The position numbers and the translations under genes were made by a program. The notes below the pieces were generated by a model. The model saw nothing but the letters and a program-made list of their open reading frames with translations, made no database searches and had not been told where the DNA came from. Of a stretch of DNA of 64,000 nucleotides, positions 22,993 to 33,107 are shown piece by piece. The stretch comes from Cordyceps javanica. Taxonomy: Eukaryota > Ascomycota > Sordariomycetes > Hypocreales > Cordycipitaceae. Location of the stretch: positions 744,001-808,000 of the forward strand of contig JAAECO010000001.1 in NCBI GenBank assembly GCA_036850795.1, written 5' to 3'. How positions within the stretch are numbered: position 1 is the stretch's first letter; every line of letters starts with the position of its first letter.

Positions 22993-25437
22993 ATGTGGGC
23001 CAATGGCTCCCCATCGTACTACTCTGGGCTCTCCAGTGTGCCAACCGTGCTGCTCAGGGACAGGCCGGCGAAAAATGTTGATAAAACTTGTGCCTCCCAG
23101 CACGGCAGGACCTCTGACACTACAGGTACTTCCATGGGCCTCGCCGAACATTACCAGCCAGCTGTCGAGGCTCCTCCTTCTCCCGAGAGCTTTCGTCGCT
23201 TAAACACAGAGATGAGGTTGGCTACAAGCCTACGTCGTGGCCAGGGCCATAGCAAGGCCGTCTCTTCTTCCTCGTCCGTTACCTCCTTTACGGGCGACCT
23301 CGACCAGGCATTGGACAACATCGAGTTGGTCCGACGCTCATCTTTCAACTCGGTCGAGAGCAACAGTGTGTCCAGAGAGGCTTCGGAAGCACTCCACCAG
23401 TTTTCCAAAAATCTTTTTCACCGTCGTGGCAGATCCAAACAGGAAAGCACCTCATCTGGCAGCTCTCTATACTCAGCAGATGTTCCCTTCGATACAGCCG
23501 GCGCCATGAAGGACTCGGTCCTTCCCAAACTCTTCGCAAGGAGAAAGCCTTCTCGTGACGAGCCCGCCTCTCTTCAGAGACGCTTTCAAATTTCGGACCC
23601 CTTCAACTTCCAACATGTCACTCACACCAACCGTGATAATGTGGAGGATACCATGACTCACGGAGACGACCAATCAGATCCCCCTCAATTCAAAGGCAGG
23701 CCCCGGGCCGCAACAGGTGCCTCTCAACATACCTACACCAACGTGTTGGCAGAAACCGTTGCAGAGCACGGAAATGCTGCCGATATCCCTCCTCCCAGGC
23801 CCGGACTGATCGCCCGTCACACTGGTAGCTTTCAGAACATGCGCCGCTTCATAAAATCTGGAAAGACGGCGGATCTCTCCGTACCGGTTGCACCAACATC
23901 CGCCCCAGCCAACCGACAGCCACCGCAACGGCCTCCCAGATCGCCCCCTTCATTCGCGTCCGAAGCTACGTCTCCATCTGTGCCGCCTCGAGTCTCCAGT
24001 CGTCAAAGGCTCTATCCCGCTCCGATTGAATCAAGAACTAGCTACTTCGCGGAGCGTCCCGTTGCTGGAGGCTTCCAACGCCCGCGGCCATTCACACCAT
24101 CGAGCCCCGTTGAGTCGCTGCCGACGGCACCCGGACAAGCATTCACGCAACCTGTTGACCTCTCAGCATTCTCTCAGGAGGGATTGCTCGGTCGTCCGCG
24201 AACTGCCACGCCGGAACCATCATGGCCTCTAGCTAGCCCTACAATTGCCAGCTTTGAGGCGCCACTTCCTGATCTCATGGAGGATGACGGCCATACGAGC
24301 TGGTCCTCCCATACACACACCAATCGCACCAGCACCAACGCGTCGCTTCGTGGAAGTAAATCGGTGCCCATGCTCAAGAAGCTCGCTGAGGATCAAGATA
24401 CGGGACTGGCGAGTGGGCAGTGCGTCGGGACCAGCGCGTGGTCTGAACAGATGAAGATGGAGTTGGAGGAGTCCGTCGGCCACAGTCCCACACTAGGCCG
24501 CGCGAGCTGGGAGGACGACATTGACTACTGCTACGACCACGAGGTCGAAGCTGACTGCGACTACCAGTGGGAGCGCCCTTCCATAGACGTCGCTCCTGGC
24601 GCCAGGATGTGCGCAGCCTCCCAGAGCCACTCTGGCCCGGGTGACGAGCTGCACAATTCACCAAGCAGATGGTCTCCTGGTATGCCCTCCGCGTCTGGTA
24701 TTGAGGTGCCGGAGCTAAGCCCTGCTAGTCAAACTTCGGCTGTGCTAGGTCACGAAGCTGTCACGCCCATCACGCAATACGTGAGCCATCCCGTCGACGC
24801 GCAGTTCCGCAACAAGTGCACCGAGCTCACCGTGCCAACGCACCTGCATGACGCCCAGGAACACCAGTTCTCCCCCTCCCTCCTCGTCCCGCAGGACTAC
24901 CAGCGCGAGTCGCTGGGGGCGGACAACTACGTGGTCCGCGGCCTCAAGTCGTCGTCGCTGCAGCGCTCCAGCACCGCCACCACCGAGAGCAACTCGAGCG
25001 TGAGCACAGACTCGGTTGGCGAGCGCCACACGTCGACCAACTCGAGCTGGACGGCCCTTACGCGCCACACCGCGAGCACCTCGTCGCTCAACAAGCTCGG
25101 CATGTCCTGGGTCGACGAGATCGAGCCGCTCCCGGCCCTGGCCGCCACCAGCGAGGCCGAGGAGCCCGCGGACAGCGATGAGACGACGCCGCCCGCGTCC
25201 GACGACGTTGTGCCCGATCTTGCCATGGTGCTCCCGTCGCCGCCTCGCCGAGCGATGCACAAGAGCCACGCAAGCGAGTCGGTCGTCCGCAAAAGCGTGG
25301 CTCCCATGGACGCCCAGCAGCTGGCCAAGCCGCGCCGCACACGCGCCCGAACCTCGAGCCTGAGCCAGGCGCCTCCTGTTGGCCAGTACGCCTTGTTCCC
25401 GCGCAGCAGCATCAAGACGCACGGCGACAAGATCTAA
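22993..25437 (+). CDS. CRIB-motif protein, putative Cdc42/Rac effector
   Basis: This is a single exon of 814 residues. I use the ATG at 22993 (MWANGSPSYY). The recognisable element is ISDPFNFQHVTH at residues 200-211, which fits the CRIB/p21-Rho-binding consensus (I-S-x-P-x(2-4)-F-x-H-x(2)-H). It is preceded by a basic stretch (LFARRKPSRDEPASLQRRF), the usual setting for contact with a GTPase and membrane. The rest is largely disordered: Ser-rich (about 90-165), Pro-rich (about 300-340: RQPPQRPPRSPPS) and Ser/Thr-rich to the end. There is no kinase or WH1 domain, so it is not a PAK or WASP. It is most like small-scaffold Gic-type effectors in role, which is inference. GC-rich codons increase toward the 3' end. 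Confidence 0.75.
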   Translation: MWANGSPSYYSGLSSVPTVLLRDRPAKNVDKTCASQHGRTSDTTGTSMGLAEHYQPAVEAPPSPESFRRLNTEMRLATSLRRGQGHSKAVSSSSSVTSFTGDLDQALDNIELVRRSSFNSVESNSVSREASEALHQFSKNLFHRRGRSKQESTSSGSSLYSADVPFDTAGAMKDSVLPKLFARRKPSRDEPASLQRRFQISDPFNFQHVTHTNRDNVEDTMTHGDDQSDPPQFKGRPRAATGASQHTYTNVLAETVAEHGNAADIPPPRPGLIARHTGSFQNMRRFIKSGKTADLSVPVAPTSAPANRQPPQRPPRSPPSFASEATSPSVPPRVSSRQRLYPAPIESRTSYFAERPVAGGFQRPRPFTPSSPVESLPTAPGQAFTQPVDLSAFSQEGLLGRPRTATPEPSWPLASPTIASFEAPLPDLMEDDGHTSWSSHTHTNRTSTNASLRGSKSVPMLKKLAEDQDTGLASGQCVGTSAWSEQMKMELEESVGHSPTLGRASWEDDIDYCYDHEVEADCDYQWERPSIDVAPGARMCAASQSHSGPGDELHNSPSRWSPGMPSASGIEVPELSPASQTSAVLGHEAVTPITQYVSHPVDAQFRNKCTELTVPTHLHDAQEHQFSPSLLVPQDYQRESLGADNYVVRGLKSSSLQRSSTATTESNSSVSTDSVGERHTSTNSSWTALTRHTASTSSLNKLGMSWVDEIEPLPALAATSEAEEPADSDETTPPASDDVVPDLAMVLPSPPRRAMHKSHASESVVRKSVAPMDAQQLAKPRRTRARTSSLSQAPPVGQYALFPRSSIKTHGDKI

Positions 25438-26307
25438 AGGCGACTTGTTTCATCAAAAAATTTTGTTATACATTCTATATTTGCATTTCCACAAGCCCTC
25501 GCGGGCTGACCCCAGCAAAACAACATTGCAACCTTGACAGCAGCGCTTCTCACTCGCTACCGCAGCTTCTCGCAACCTTTTCGTTTTTTTTTTTTTCAAT
25601 TATCTGTGTGTCGGCGTTTCTAGCATGTCTTTTTTTCTTTTATTTGTTTTATCTGTTTTACTAGATTGGGAATCGGGTCAAAAAGCAGTTAGATATTTGC
25701 GGCATCTCTTGCACCACACGCGGCTTTGTATTCTGTATTGATTGCAGAACAGCTCGCCTCTTCTTTTTTTTGTCAACGTTATGCATCATCACGGTCGTTA
25801 CAGAGGCGCACATTATCATCATGGAGATTCTTTTTTTTTCTATATATAGGCACGGGAAGCAGGAACAGTACGGAAAGGACCGGGATATTGATCGAGTATA
25901 TACTACCTTGGCAGAGCTTTTTTTCTTCAAAAGCGTTCTGTACGAAAATGATACTACAGTACTCATTTGCAATTCTTGTTCATGTGCACCCGACTCCATT
26001 TCGCCGAGTTCTGTCATGTCTTCCACTTTGAGATTGAACGCAAAGGCAAGGAGAAAAACCAGAGTATTGATGTAATAATGAATTGCTACTGCAATGATGA
26101 AATTATCAAAATTTGATGCCCTCTATTGATTCTCGAAGCCACCATGAAACACACAAAGGTAAGACCAAAAAGGACCCTTTTCCCGGAACGCCACTTTCTT
26201 CGCTTTCAGTATTCCCTTCCCCGAATTCCAATGCAACTGCTTCTGCTCTGCCAGCCCCTCGGGGCGGCAGGCTTGGTCAAAAACTCGTCAGAGCAAGTGG
26301 ACAGCAC
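25438..26307. other. Convergent intergenic region, 3' ends of CRIB gene and POB3
   Basis: This 870-bp spacer is AT-rich with T-runs (25585-25598, 25748-25770, 25830-25840), consistent with two facing 3' untranslated regions. No protein-like ORF is present. Confidence 0.45.
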
Positions 26308-28251
26308 CTAGCTCGTCTTCTTCTTCTTCTTGGGCCGCTCTTCTTCTTCTTCTTCCTCCTCGTCATCCATGTCCTCGTCATCTACGTCGCTCTCGCCACC
26401 ACCAGCATCGCTGCCCGAACCAGCCTCGCTCTCGTCGCTCGCCTCAGGGTCGCTAATGTCGCTCTCGGTATCGGCGTGGAAATCTTCATCCACACTCTCC
26501 TCGTCTTCATCCGCGGAGCCGCGATCGGCGCCGGCACCCTTGACCACCTCATCGTCAGAGTCGTCCATGTCCTGCTCGCGCAGAGCGGCGGCGAGCAGGT
26601 TGGCGTCCTCGTCAATCTCATTCTTGACGCGCAGGCCCTTGAGCTTGAAAAATGTCTCGAGCGCCTTTAGATCTTCACGGTTAATGTTGCTAAACTGCGA
26701 TGAGCCCGCACCGCCCTTCATGGCGACGGTGATATCAAACGTCGACAGCGTAGAGACGGCGCCACCCACGCGCGAAAAGGTAATGGACTGCGTCTGCTCG
26801 TAGGCAATGTACGTGGCCGGCTTGGGCACGAACATGAAAGCTTTCTCCAGGCAGTACAGGAATCCCTCGCTCGCCTTGATGGAGCACTTGATGCCGTACT
26901 GGCTGCGGTGACTGTGGAGGGGTTAGCATGTACAGCGGCAAGGGGCTGAGGCTACATACGTGATGAAATCCTTGGCGGGTGATGAAATCTTCTTGTTTGC
27001 AAGACCACGGAAAATCTTAGCCACGACGTGGTGCAGAGGCTCCTCGTAGTGGGCGTCGAGCTTGTCCTTGTACTTGCTTTCTAGAGTGGCCTCGTCGAGA
27101 TTGAGATCGATGGTGACTTCCTCATCCTTTTTGAACTGCATGACCACAAACGGGTATCTTGTTTGACCTTGACGCAGAGGCGGGTCGAGGCCAATACAGA
27201 GCATACAGTGCATCTCGTCGGGCTTGGGGAGAACCATGAACTTCTTGATGGCATCATATTGGATCTTGTAATCGTACGTCTTACCACGGAGTCGAAACGA
27301 CGCTTCGTACATGTCGATATCGAAACGTCCTCTGTTTGTAGTTGGTCAGCACAGGATCATTCTTTGGCAAGGGAAGCATCACCACGTACCTGGGAGTAAG
27401 ATGCAGAACATCCAGAAAGGTGGCGATGGTATCACCAGCCATCTCGCCGATTTCTGCCTTGTCCATCAATGTTTCGTAGAAGAGTGTGGCAGCGTTCTTC
27501 TCCGCCTCCTGCTCCTGGTCGCTGCCCTCGCCGTCCTCGCCATCGGCTTCCTTCTTGGTGGTGGTGCCGGGGACGTAGAAGCGCATCTCAACTAGTTGGT
27601 CTCTGCCGGCGGCGGCCTTTTTGCCCTTTCCGTTGGCCGTCGCAGTGTCGTTGCCATCCTGAGGCAGTGACATCTCCACGGCGACTTCGTTGCGACCAGC
27701 CAGGTTGGTGTTGCCGATTTCGGCGTAAGGAAGCTCAAACGCGGGGCGATTCTGCACGTTGAAGATGATTTCGGCCTTTGAAAACTCGGCCTTGCCCCAG
27801 TTCCATCCACGCAGGGCGTGCTCCTTGTTCTCGAGAACGGTGCTGTACCAGTTCTTGAAGATTTTGCCAAGGCGGTCATAGTCCTCCTGCTGGAAGCCGT
27901 CGAGCTGGATGATGCCCGAATTGCGTTGGAGAATACGAATTTCGTAGCCCTTTGCGACCTTGCTCCATTGCGCGCTGCTAATGTTGTTATGATCGAGCGT
28001 AAAGGTGTCGCCACCGCCGTTTGGCTTCCAACCAAAACCAGTCTCTGCGAATCGGCATCGACCGCTCTCCTTGGAGAGGTCGAGATAGATGCTGTCGAAG
28101 CTTTCACTGTCGGTGGGTTAAGTGTTAGCATTTGGATGGAGACGGCAGAATGTTGCCAGTTGCGCCGGCATCAGGGGTGAGGCCGTCCACGAAGCGACGG
28201 CGCAATACTAGCAGAGAGCAAAAGATTTGCGCAGACTCACATGGCCGTCAT
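26308..28251 (-). CDS. POB3: FACT complex subunit POB3 (SSRP1-like)
   Basis: There are four exons: 28251-28241 (11 nt), 28106-27390, 27331-26960 and 26911-26308. The introns are 134, 58 and 48 nt, and the protein has 567 residues, the normal length for fungal POB3. The product pairs with Spt16 to reorganise nucleosomes during transcription and replication. The tiny first exon encodes MTA plus two bases; splicing gives MTAIESFDSIYLDLSKE, the family N-terminus. Tandem PH-type domains follow (for example FRLRGKTYDYKIQYDAIKKF, then SFSRV-type Pob3-M strands), then a Ser/Asp/Glu-rich acidic tail ending in KKKKKTS. There is no HMG box, as expected for fungi, where a separate Nhp6-type protein supplies it. 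Confidence 0.95.
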
Positions 28252-28721
28252 CTTGAGCGAAATTCTCCTTGACTCAGGCAGACGTGGTGTTCCAAGGTCC
28301 TTCACGCCGCAGTCTACAAGGTAAAATTGCGCAATGCGAGGAATAAAGCTTGGGTACGAGATGAAAGCTCTGAAAGCGAAGCAATTCACACAGCAGGGAC
28401 CTGGTGATGTGGAGAAAGTGTTCACGTTGCCAGCGCGTTTCCCTTGCACTTTAATAAATTGGCGACGCGCCGGGCAAGACCTCGACCACTATTGTGGGGC
28501 AAAGCCAAATTTGGGTTTTGCCGGCAACTACTGATACTTAATAAATCTATTGAAGCTGGCAACGATGAGGAAGCCAGAATATCTGTAATAAATAAATCAA
28601 ATCACCAGAGGCAATCACACTAGCAGTGATGATCAATATATTTATAAAGTTGTTTAAACCTCCCGCAGCCCCGAAAGGCCTGAACCCGTCTCGCTGCCTG
28701 CACGCGCCGTCAACCCATTAC
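28252..28721. promoter_or_regulatory. POB3 upstream region / 3' flank of the NIS1-like gene
   Basis: This 470-bp spacer is the promoter side of POB3 and the 3' side of the minus-strand small secreted gene. Several AATAAA/TTTATTAA-like words lie near 28450 and 28540-28600. No gene is visible. Confidence 0.35.
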
Positions 28722-29213
28722 TTATCGCTTACAATCCAGAGTCACAAAGTCGCTGCTGGCCCTGTCGCCTTGCTTTATGTTTGCCTGGCAGATGAAATAA
28801 TCAAGGGTGCCCGCTACGCCTGCGTACGTAATCACTCGCACTTTAAGTGTGATCTCGCCTCTCTCGAACCCGTATAAACCAGGCATCCTGACCTGGTTCT
28901 CGCCCAGCTGGAGACCTACCTGGTGTCAATACAAGCTGCGCTAAGCCATACTATGTCCCTTGCATCATCCCGACTTACTTTTCGCATCAGTGACAGTCAA
29001 GATCTGTCCCATTTCGTTGTCCGGGCTGTTGAGATTGTTGGGCAGCTGGCCCCAGATGTAGGCGACCTCACCGCTGCTCATCGCGCTCTGAACATGGACG
29101 AACGCAGCGAAGGACTCGCCTTTGCGAACAGCCCTAGGCACCTTGATACTCACAAGGGTGGCCTGCGTACAGGCGGCGAAAAAAGACGCCTGGAGGATGG
29201 TGGAAAGACGCAT
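28722..29213 (-). CDS. Small secreted protein, NIS1-like effector candidate (142 aa)
   Basis: There are two exons, 29213-28979 and 28915-28722, joined across a 63-nt intron with a GTAAGT donor and a GTAG acceptor. The split codon gives Ser, and the second frame closes at TAA. The N-terminus MRLSTILQASFFAACTQA is a signal peptide with a likely cut near residue 18. The mature part starts TLVSIKVPRAVRKGESF, has YIWGQLP and MGQIL, and after the splice LQLGENQV and a strand-rich stretch with TLDYFICQA. It has two mature cysteines and ends LDCKR. The order of a VxVP-xx-x-KxGxxF start, a (V/I)WG-LP middle and an LG-x-x-Q block resembles the NIS1 family of secreted fungal effectors. This is motif-level similarity only. 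A TATA box sits about 60 bp upstream. It could instead be another small beta-sandwich secreted family. Confidence 0.72.
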
Positions 29214-29770
29214 AACGAGGGCAGAGTCGTGGTGTGTGTTGAGCAGTTGCGTCGATATGGGCCTGCATGCGCTTTATATATGCTGAATAGTCTCGATATA
29301 GCGTGCTCGTGCAGGTTCTAGATCATGAATACGGGATCGAAATCAAGAAAAGACGAATGTTGCTATAAGTGGCGGTATTTATGAAGCTACGAGATGCAGC
29401 ATGTCCCCAGCCGCCCGCACCTGTCTCACCGCCGTGGCCGACTTCCAGCTCAACAGTTGCCAGGTCTATACGGGGTGCAGCGGAGAGATACGCACAACTA
29501 TCAAAGCCCGAGAAGCCAGTTTAGGTTTTAAGAAGTATCATGGCGTATGGCGACCAGTAATCAAGTTGCCGCCCTGTGGTGGCTGTGGTTTGCCTCGTAT
29601 GCGGCACACTCACTCATTGGGAAGTAGCCAGCATTGTGCATGGTTATTGGCTCTCCGAATCCATCAGCGGATCCCGGCGGGATAAAATTAATCTCCGAAG
29701 ACGAATCCTCCGTGTATCACACTTGAACGAGAGAGGGCAGAATGTTTTAACTTGGAATAATTATCAAGGC
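29214..29770. other. Spacer between the two minus-strand secreted-protein genes
   Basis: This 557-bp spacer is the promoter side of the NIS1-like gene, with TATATAAA at 29271-29279 on the minus strand, and the 3' side of the cysteine-rich gene. No coding frame is supported. Confidence 0.4.
29271..29279 (-). promoter_or_regulatory. TATA box of the NIS1-like gene
   Basis: On the minus strand the sequence reads CATATATAAAGC. This TATA-type element lies about 60 bp before the ATG at 29213, a plausible distance for a highly inducible gene with a short leader. Confidence 0.5.
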
Positions 29771-30970
29771 CTATTGCTCGTATTGAACCTCGCCCAGGAA
29801 AGCTACGTCACCGTTGCATGCGCAGGGCGCCGTCGCGTCACCGTCGCCAGTCAAGCACATGCAGTGATACTTGGTGGCAACGTCTCTCGACTCCTCACCA
29901 CACCGGCACCTCTTGACAACAGCACCAGCTTCGCCACCCTCAACAGGGCACATGCAGTGCGGTGGCGTGACAGCACGACGGCCCCCACGCGAGGAATAGT
30001 CGCAGGCATTGCCAGGCTCAGAGTTACGCCTCACCTCAAGATCATAGCCCAGCTCGCGCTTGGCGGCGGCAATGCATTTCGCATCAGCGCCGTCACAGAC
30101 CTCCCAAGGGTAACCATTCCAGCCTCGCGAAACAATGCAGTGCTCAGCCCGCTTCTGAGCACTGCTGCACCAACTATGCTCTATGCCCCTGGAGACTCGG
30201 CAGTGCTCTGCCCGTTTGCCGCACAAATCGCCAGGAAGGTCGCCTTCTGGACTCCTGGAGACGAGGCAATCTCTCGCAAGCCGCAGGGAACGACCACACC
30301 AATCGCTAGAGGAGGGTAGGTCCTCGACGGTCCTCGAGGCGATGCAGTCTTTTCCTTGATGGCCACAGCGGTCTGAACAATTGACATCAGCTCTCTCATG
30401 CTCGGTCGAATGAACCCCGCAATTCTCCTCGACTGCAGCCCTAGTACCACCAATCCATCGGCCAAAGGAATAGTTGATCTCTTCAGAGCGCCGCGGGATC
30501 ATGCGTCGTATTGCGTGCTTTTGGGCCACGGTGTAGCTATCGGCAACACGATCGTCAACCGCGCCCTCTGTACCTCGTCGAGAGCATTCAATATCGGCTC
30601 GTTCCTGAGCGAGACCACACCGGTTGTCGGTGAGGGGCTTCACCAGCCTGCCTCTCGAGACAACACATTCAATGTCGGCGTCTCGCTGAGCCAGACCGCA
30701 AGAGTTGTTGGGGTAGGGTACATCACCGTCGCCCTTCGGGTCGCGAGCGGCGACGCATTTCGGTACGGGGTCAGGCAGTACCTGGACGGATTTTCCAGTG
30801 TTGTCACAGTGACATGAGCTCGCCTTGGAGGAACACAAGCACGTTTGAACGTCGAGATGCTGCGATAGTCAGTTCTGTGTACTCGACGGTATACCGGTGC
30901 AACTCACTTCCTCAGCGGCCAAAACAGCCGTAGGAATTGCTCCCGCAACAAGGAAAATAGAAAACTTCAT
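29771..30970 (-). CDS. Secreted cysteine-rich tandem-repeat protein, unknown function (383 aa)
   Basis: There are two exons, 30970-30908 and 30859-29771, with a 48-nt phase-0 intron (GTGAGT donor, GCAG acceptor). Exon 1 is almost exactly a signal peptide, MKFSIFLVAGAIPTAVLAAEE. The mature chain has 30 cysteines, an even number, and two kinds of block. One is CxC pairs: TCLC..CHC at the N-terminus, and HCMC..RCRC and HCMC..CAC at the C-terminus. The other is about eight degenerate units of 18-28 residues of the form C(G/S)xx..AxxxAxxCxxSR, for example CGLAQRDADIECVVSRG, CGLAQERADIEC, CGRSLRLARDCLVSR and CSSAQKRAEHCIVSRG. One unit (YTVAQKHAIRRM) has lost its cysteines. Several KR/RR sites occur. 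I do not recognise the family. It lies 557 bp upstream of the NIS1-like gene, on the same strand. Confidence 0.75.
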
Positions 30971-33107
30971 GATGGATAGCTTGGCCTTGTACAGCTAAGT
31001 TGGCAGAATTAGCAGGCGCAAGAATTGACGGGGAAAATAGGAAGCAATGGATTCGACAACTGGAGGAATAATCGTCGGTAGTTATACTGGTATCATGAAC
31101 GCATGGCCGTAGACCCGGGGTGCAGCTGAGACCTGCAGACAAACAAGGCTGGGCCGGGCTGAGCCAAAGCGCTGACTGTGTGCGCACGTCGAGGCTCGCA
31201 GCCTGGTTCAAATATCCATAATACAATACCAGATCACATGAAGGCAATTGGCGAAACCAGCGAGAAATACGCAAACAAAGCCACCAAATCTCGTTTAGTC
31301 TCGCCGTTGAGGCCACCCGACCACATCGCTGCTGGCAAAGTCCCGCATCGCCCACAGGAACGCACGAGTGCGACAGGAAAGCGCCCGCCTCGGGCCGTAG
31401 TATAAGGCTACAGGATCCAGGCATTGTTCTTCCCATTGATGGATCTGGAAGGTCTTAATATCGCTGACCATCCGCATTAGGGGCTATTGAATATCGATAG
31501 ATCCATCGACGATGAGGCGTGCCATTAATCACGATGGTAGGTAGCATCTCAAGGCTAGTTGCACCGACCGGATCTGCCGGGGGCTACGCCGAAAAATTTT
31601 TGCCGTGTTGTGATCTTGTGCCCGTCCGAAATGCCGAGATCATTGACATGAGACATGTCCCGGAAAAATACAGGTGGTAATCAAACGAGCGCACCATGAT
31701 GTGGATGCCTTATTCTTTTGGCGTCCCGGTCGTGTCCAGCTATTGTATGGATGTGGACATTTGGCAGCGGGTTTATATCTACCTCGCCCGCCATGGCAAC
31801 ATGATTTTCAGGGATCAGTGATGACGGAGATGAAGAAGAGGAGCGCAAGAATTAAAAAACTTGTGTATTCTTCACCAGGCTGGCTAGTTTTCATTCATCC
31901 AAGCCGCATGAATACCTCGAAGATGAGGTTTGGTCCACTGTCATCTACTCACATACTCTAGTTGCACAATAACGAATGTACTGGCGGCTTGGCGAGTTCT
32001 TATTGTTAAATGGCAACCTCAAGTCGACCCAACTATCTCTACTCCAAAATTGTAATTACACTCTACTTATAACAGCATCGCAACTGGGGTGGGTGAGCTC
32101 AATGGCCCCGGAGCTGTAAGAAGAGCTGCAGCCGGACATCAGACAGCAGACGATGACGAAAAAGAAGAACTCTACTATGGCCGGGTAAGTATTTATCTGC
32201 AAAATGGTCAATATTGGTATTCAAGCGCAGAAGTATTCAGCTGTGCTAGCCGATCTCATCTCACAACGGATTGCCCATGGCAAATTTTGTGCCGAGTACA
32301 GAGCCATGGTAAATTATGCACAGCATAATTCGGACATGTCATAACCTCCCCGCATAAAGAAATGCTAGACAGCGGTAGTAAAGAGTGACATTCGCAGGGA
32401 TGCGCGCAGCCACATTGCGGGATGGTGATTGGCTTGTTAAGAATGAATCATTCTGCGTCACCCACCCCAGTCTCCATAGGTGGAACGCGCTGCGCGCCTC
32501 TTACAGGTGAAAATAACCCAACGGGCAATGGTGAGAGTCGACAAAAAAAATGAATCATGCCTACTCAGTCGCCATGAATGATCTCAAGGAGTGCTGCAGC
32601 TTTTGGTCCGTGATTCGTATTTGGGTCAGAGCTGCACGAGGAAAATACCATAGATGAATCATCTTTGACAGCACAGAATACACATCACGGCATCAAAAAT
32701 GAGCAGGGGAACTGTGACGATCGGGAGAGCAAATGTTCAATATAAAAGAGATGGCTTCAGTGTAGATAATTGTAGCATCATGCAGACAATAAACCAGACT
32801 TTTGAGATATTTCAATTTTTATCATGTTTCGAAAGGTAAGACGATGCTCCTTTTTCCCCTTGGCATGTGCTGCACCGTTGATCGCCATGATGAACAAAAT
32901 TACACCTTCGGAAAGCTATGCATTTCTGCGCAGCTGTGAAGAATTGTTCGAGTCGACATCGTCTGAAAAGATCAAGGTGCACAAGCAAAAAAAAATAGTG
33001 AATTGTATACAATGAATGAAGAACTCCATATTGAAAAAAAAAAAGAAAGATACACATCCCGCCAAGAAAAAATCCTCCAAGAGAAGACGATTCACAAGAG
33101 TAAAAAG
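30971..33107. other. Accessory intergenic region with protein-like fragments
   Basis: This 2.1-kb spacer lies between the cysteine-rich gene's start and the bZIP gene's 3' end. A TATA-like GTATAAGG lies near 31398. On the plus strand, 31620-32330 contains disconnected frames of protein-like composition (described separately). The remainder shows nothing recognisable. Confidence 0.35.
31620..32335 (+). pseudogene. Possible decayed or multi-exon gene fragment
   Basis: Three pieces have protein-like composition but do not join into one model I can defend. Piece A (about 31622-31672) encodes VRNAEIIDMRHVPEKY. Piece B (about 31696-31821) encodes MMWMPYSFGVPVVSSYCMDV and then DIWQRVYIYLARHGNMIF before a TGA. 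Piece C, reached after an AACAG acceptor near 32074, encodes GELNGPGAV through EEKELYYGR-like charged sequence. A GTAAGT..GCAG intron (about 46 nt, 32186-32231) would join it to KYSAVLADLISQRIAHGKF and CAEYRAMVNYAQHN ending in TAA at about 32342. The family is not recognised. It may be an unannotated gene with missing 5' exons, a relic, or coincidence. Confidence 0.3.

Noticed and set aside
24745..25422. Minus-strand 225-aa and related ORFs inside the CRIB gene
   Set aside because: These are antisense shadows of GC-biased codons; the plus frame is continuous with the CRIB motif.
29576..30817. Plus-strand ORFs (247 and 139 aa) across the cysteine-rich gene
   Set aside because: They mirror the minus-strand repeat gene. 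The minus strand has the signal peptide, clean intron and cysteine pattern.
32824..33015. Short ORF MFRKVRRCSFFPLACAAPL with an apparent GTAAGA donor
   Set aside because: It has only 63 codons, no credible signal peptide and no downstream exon before the convergent bZIP gene.
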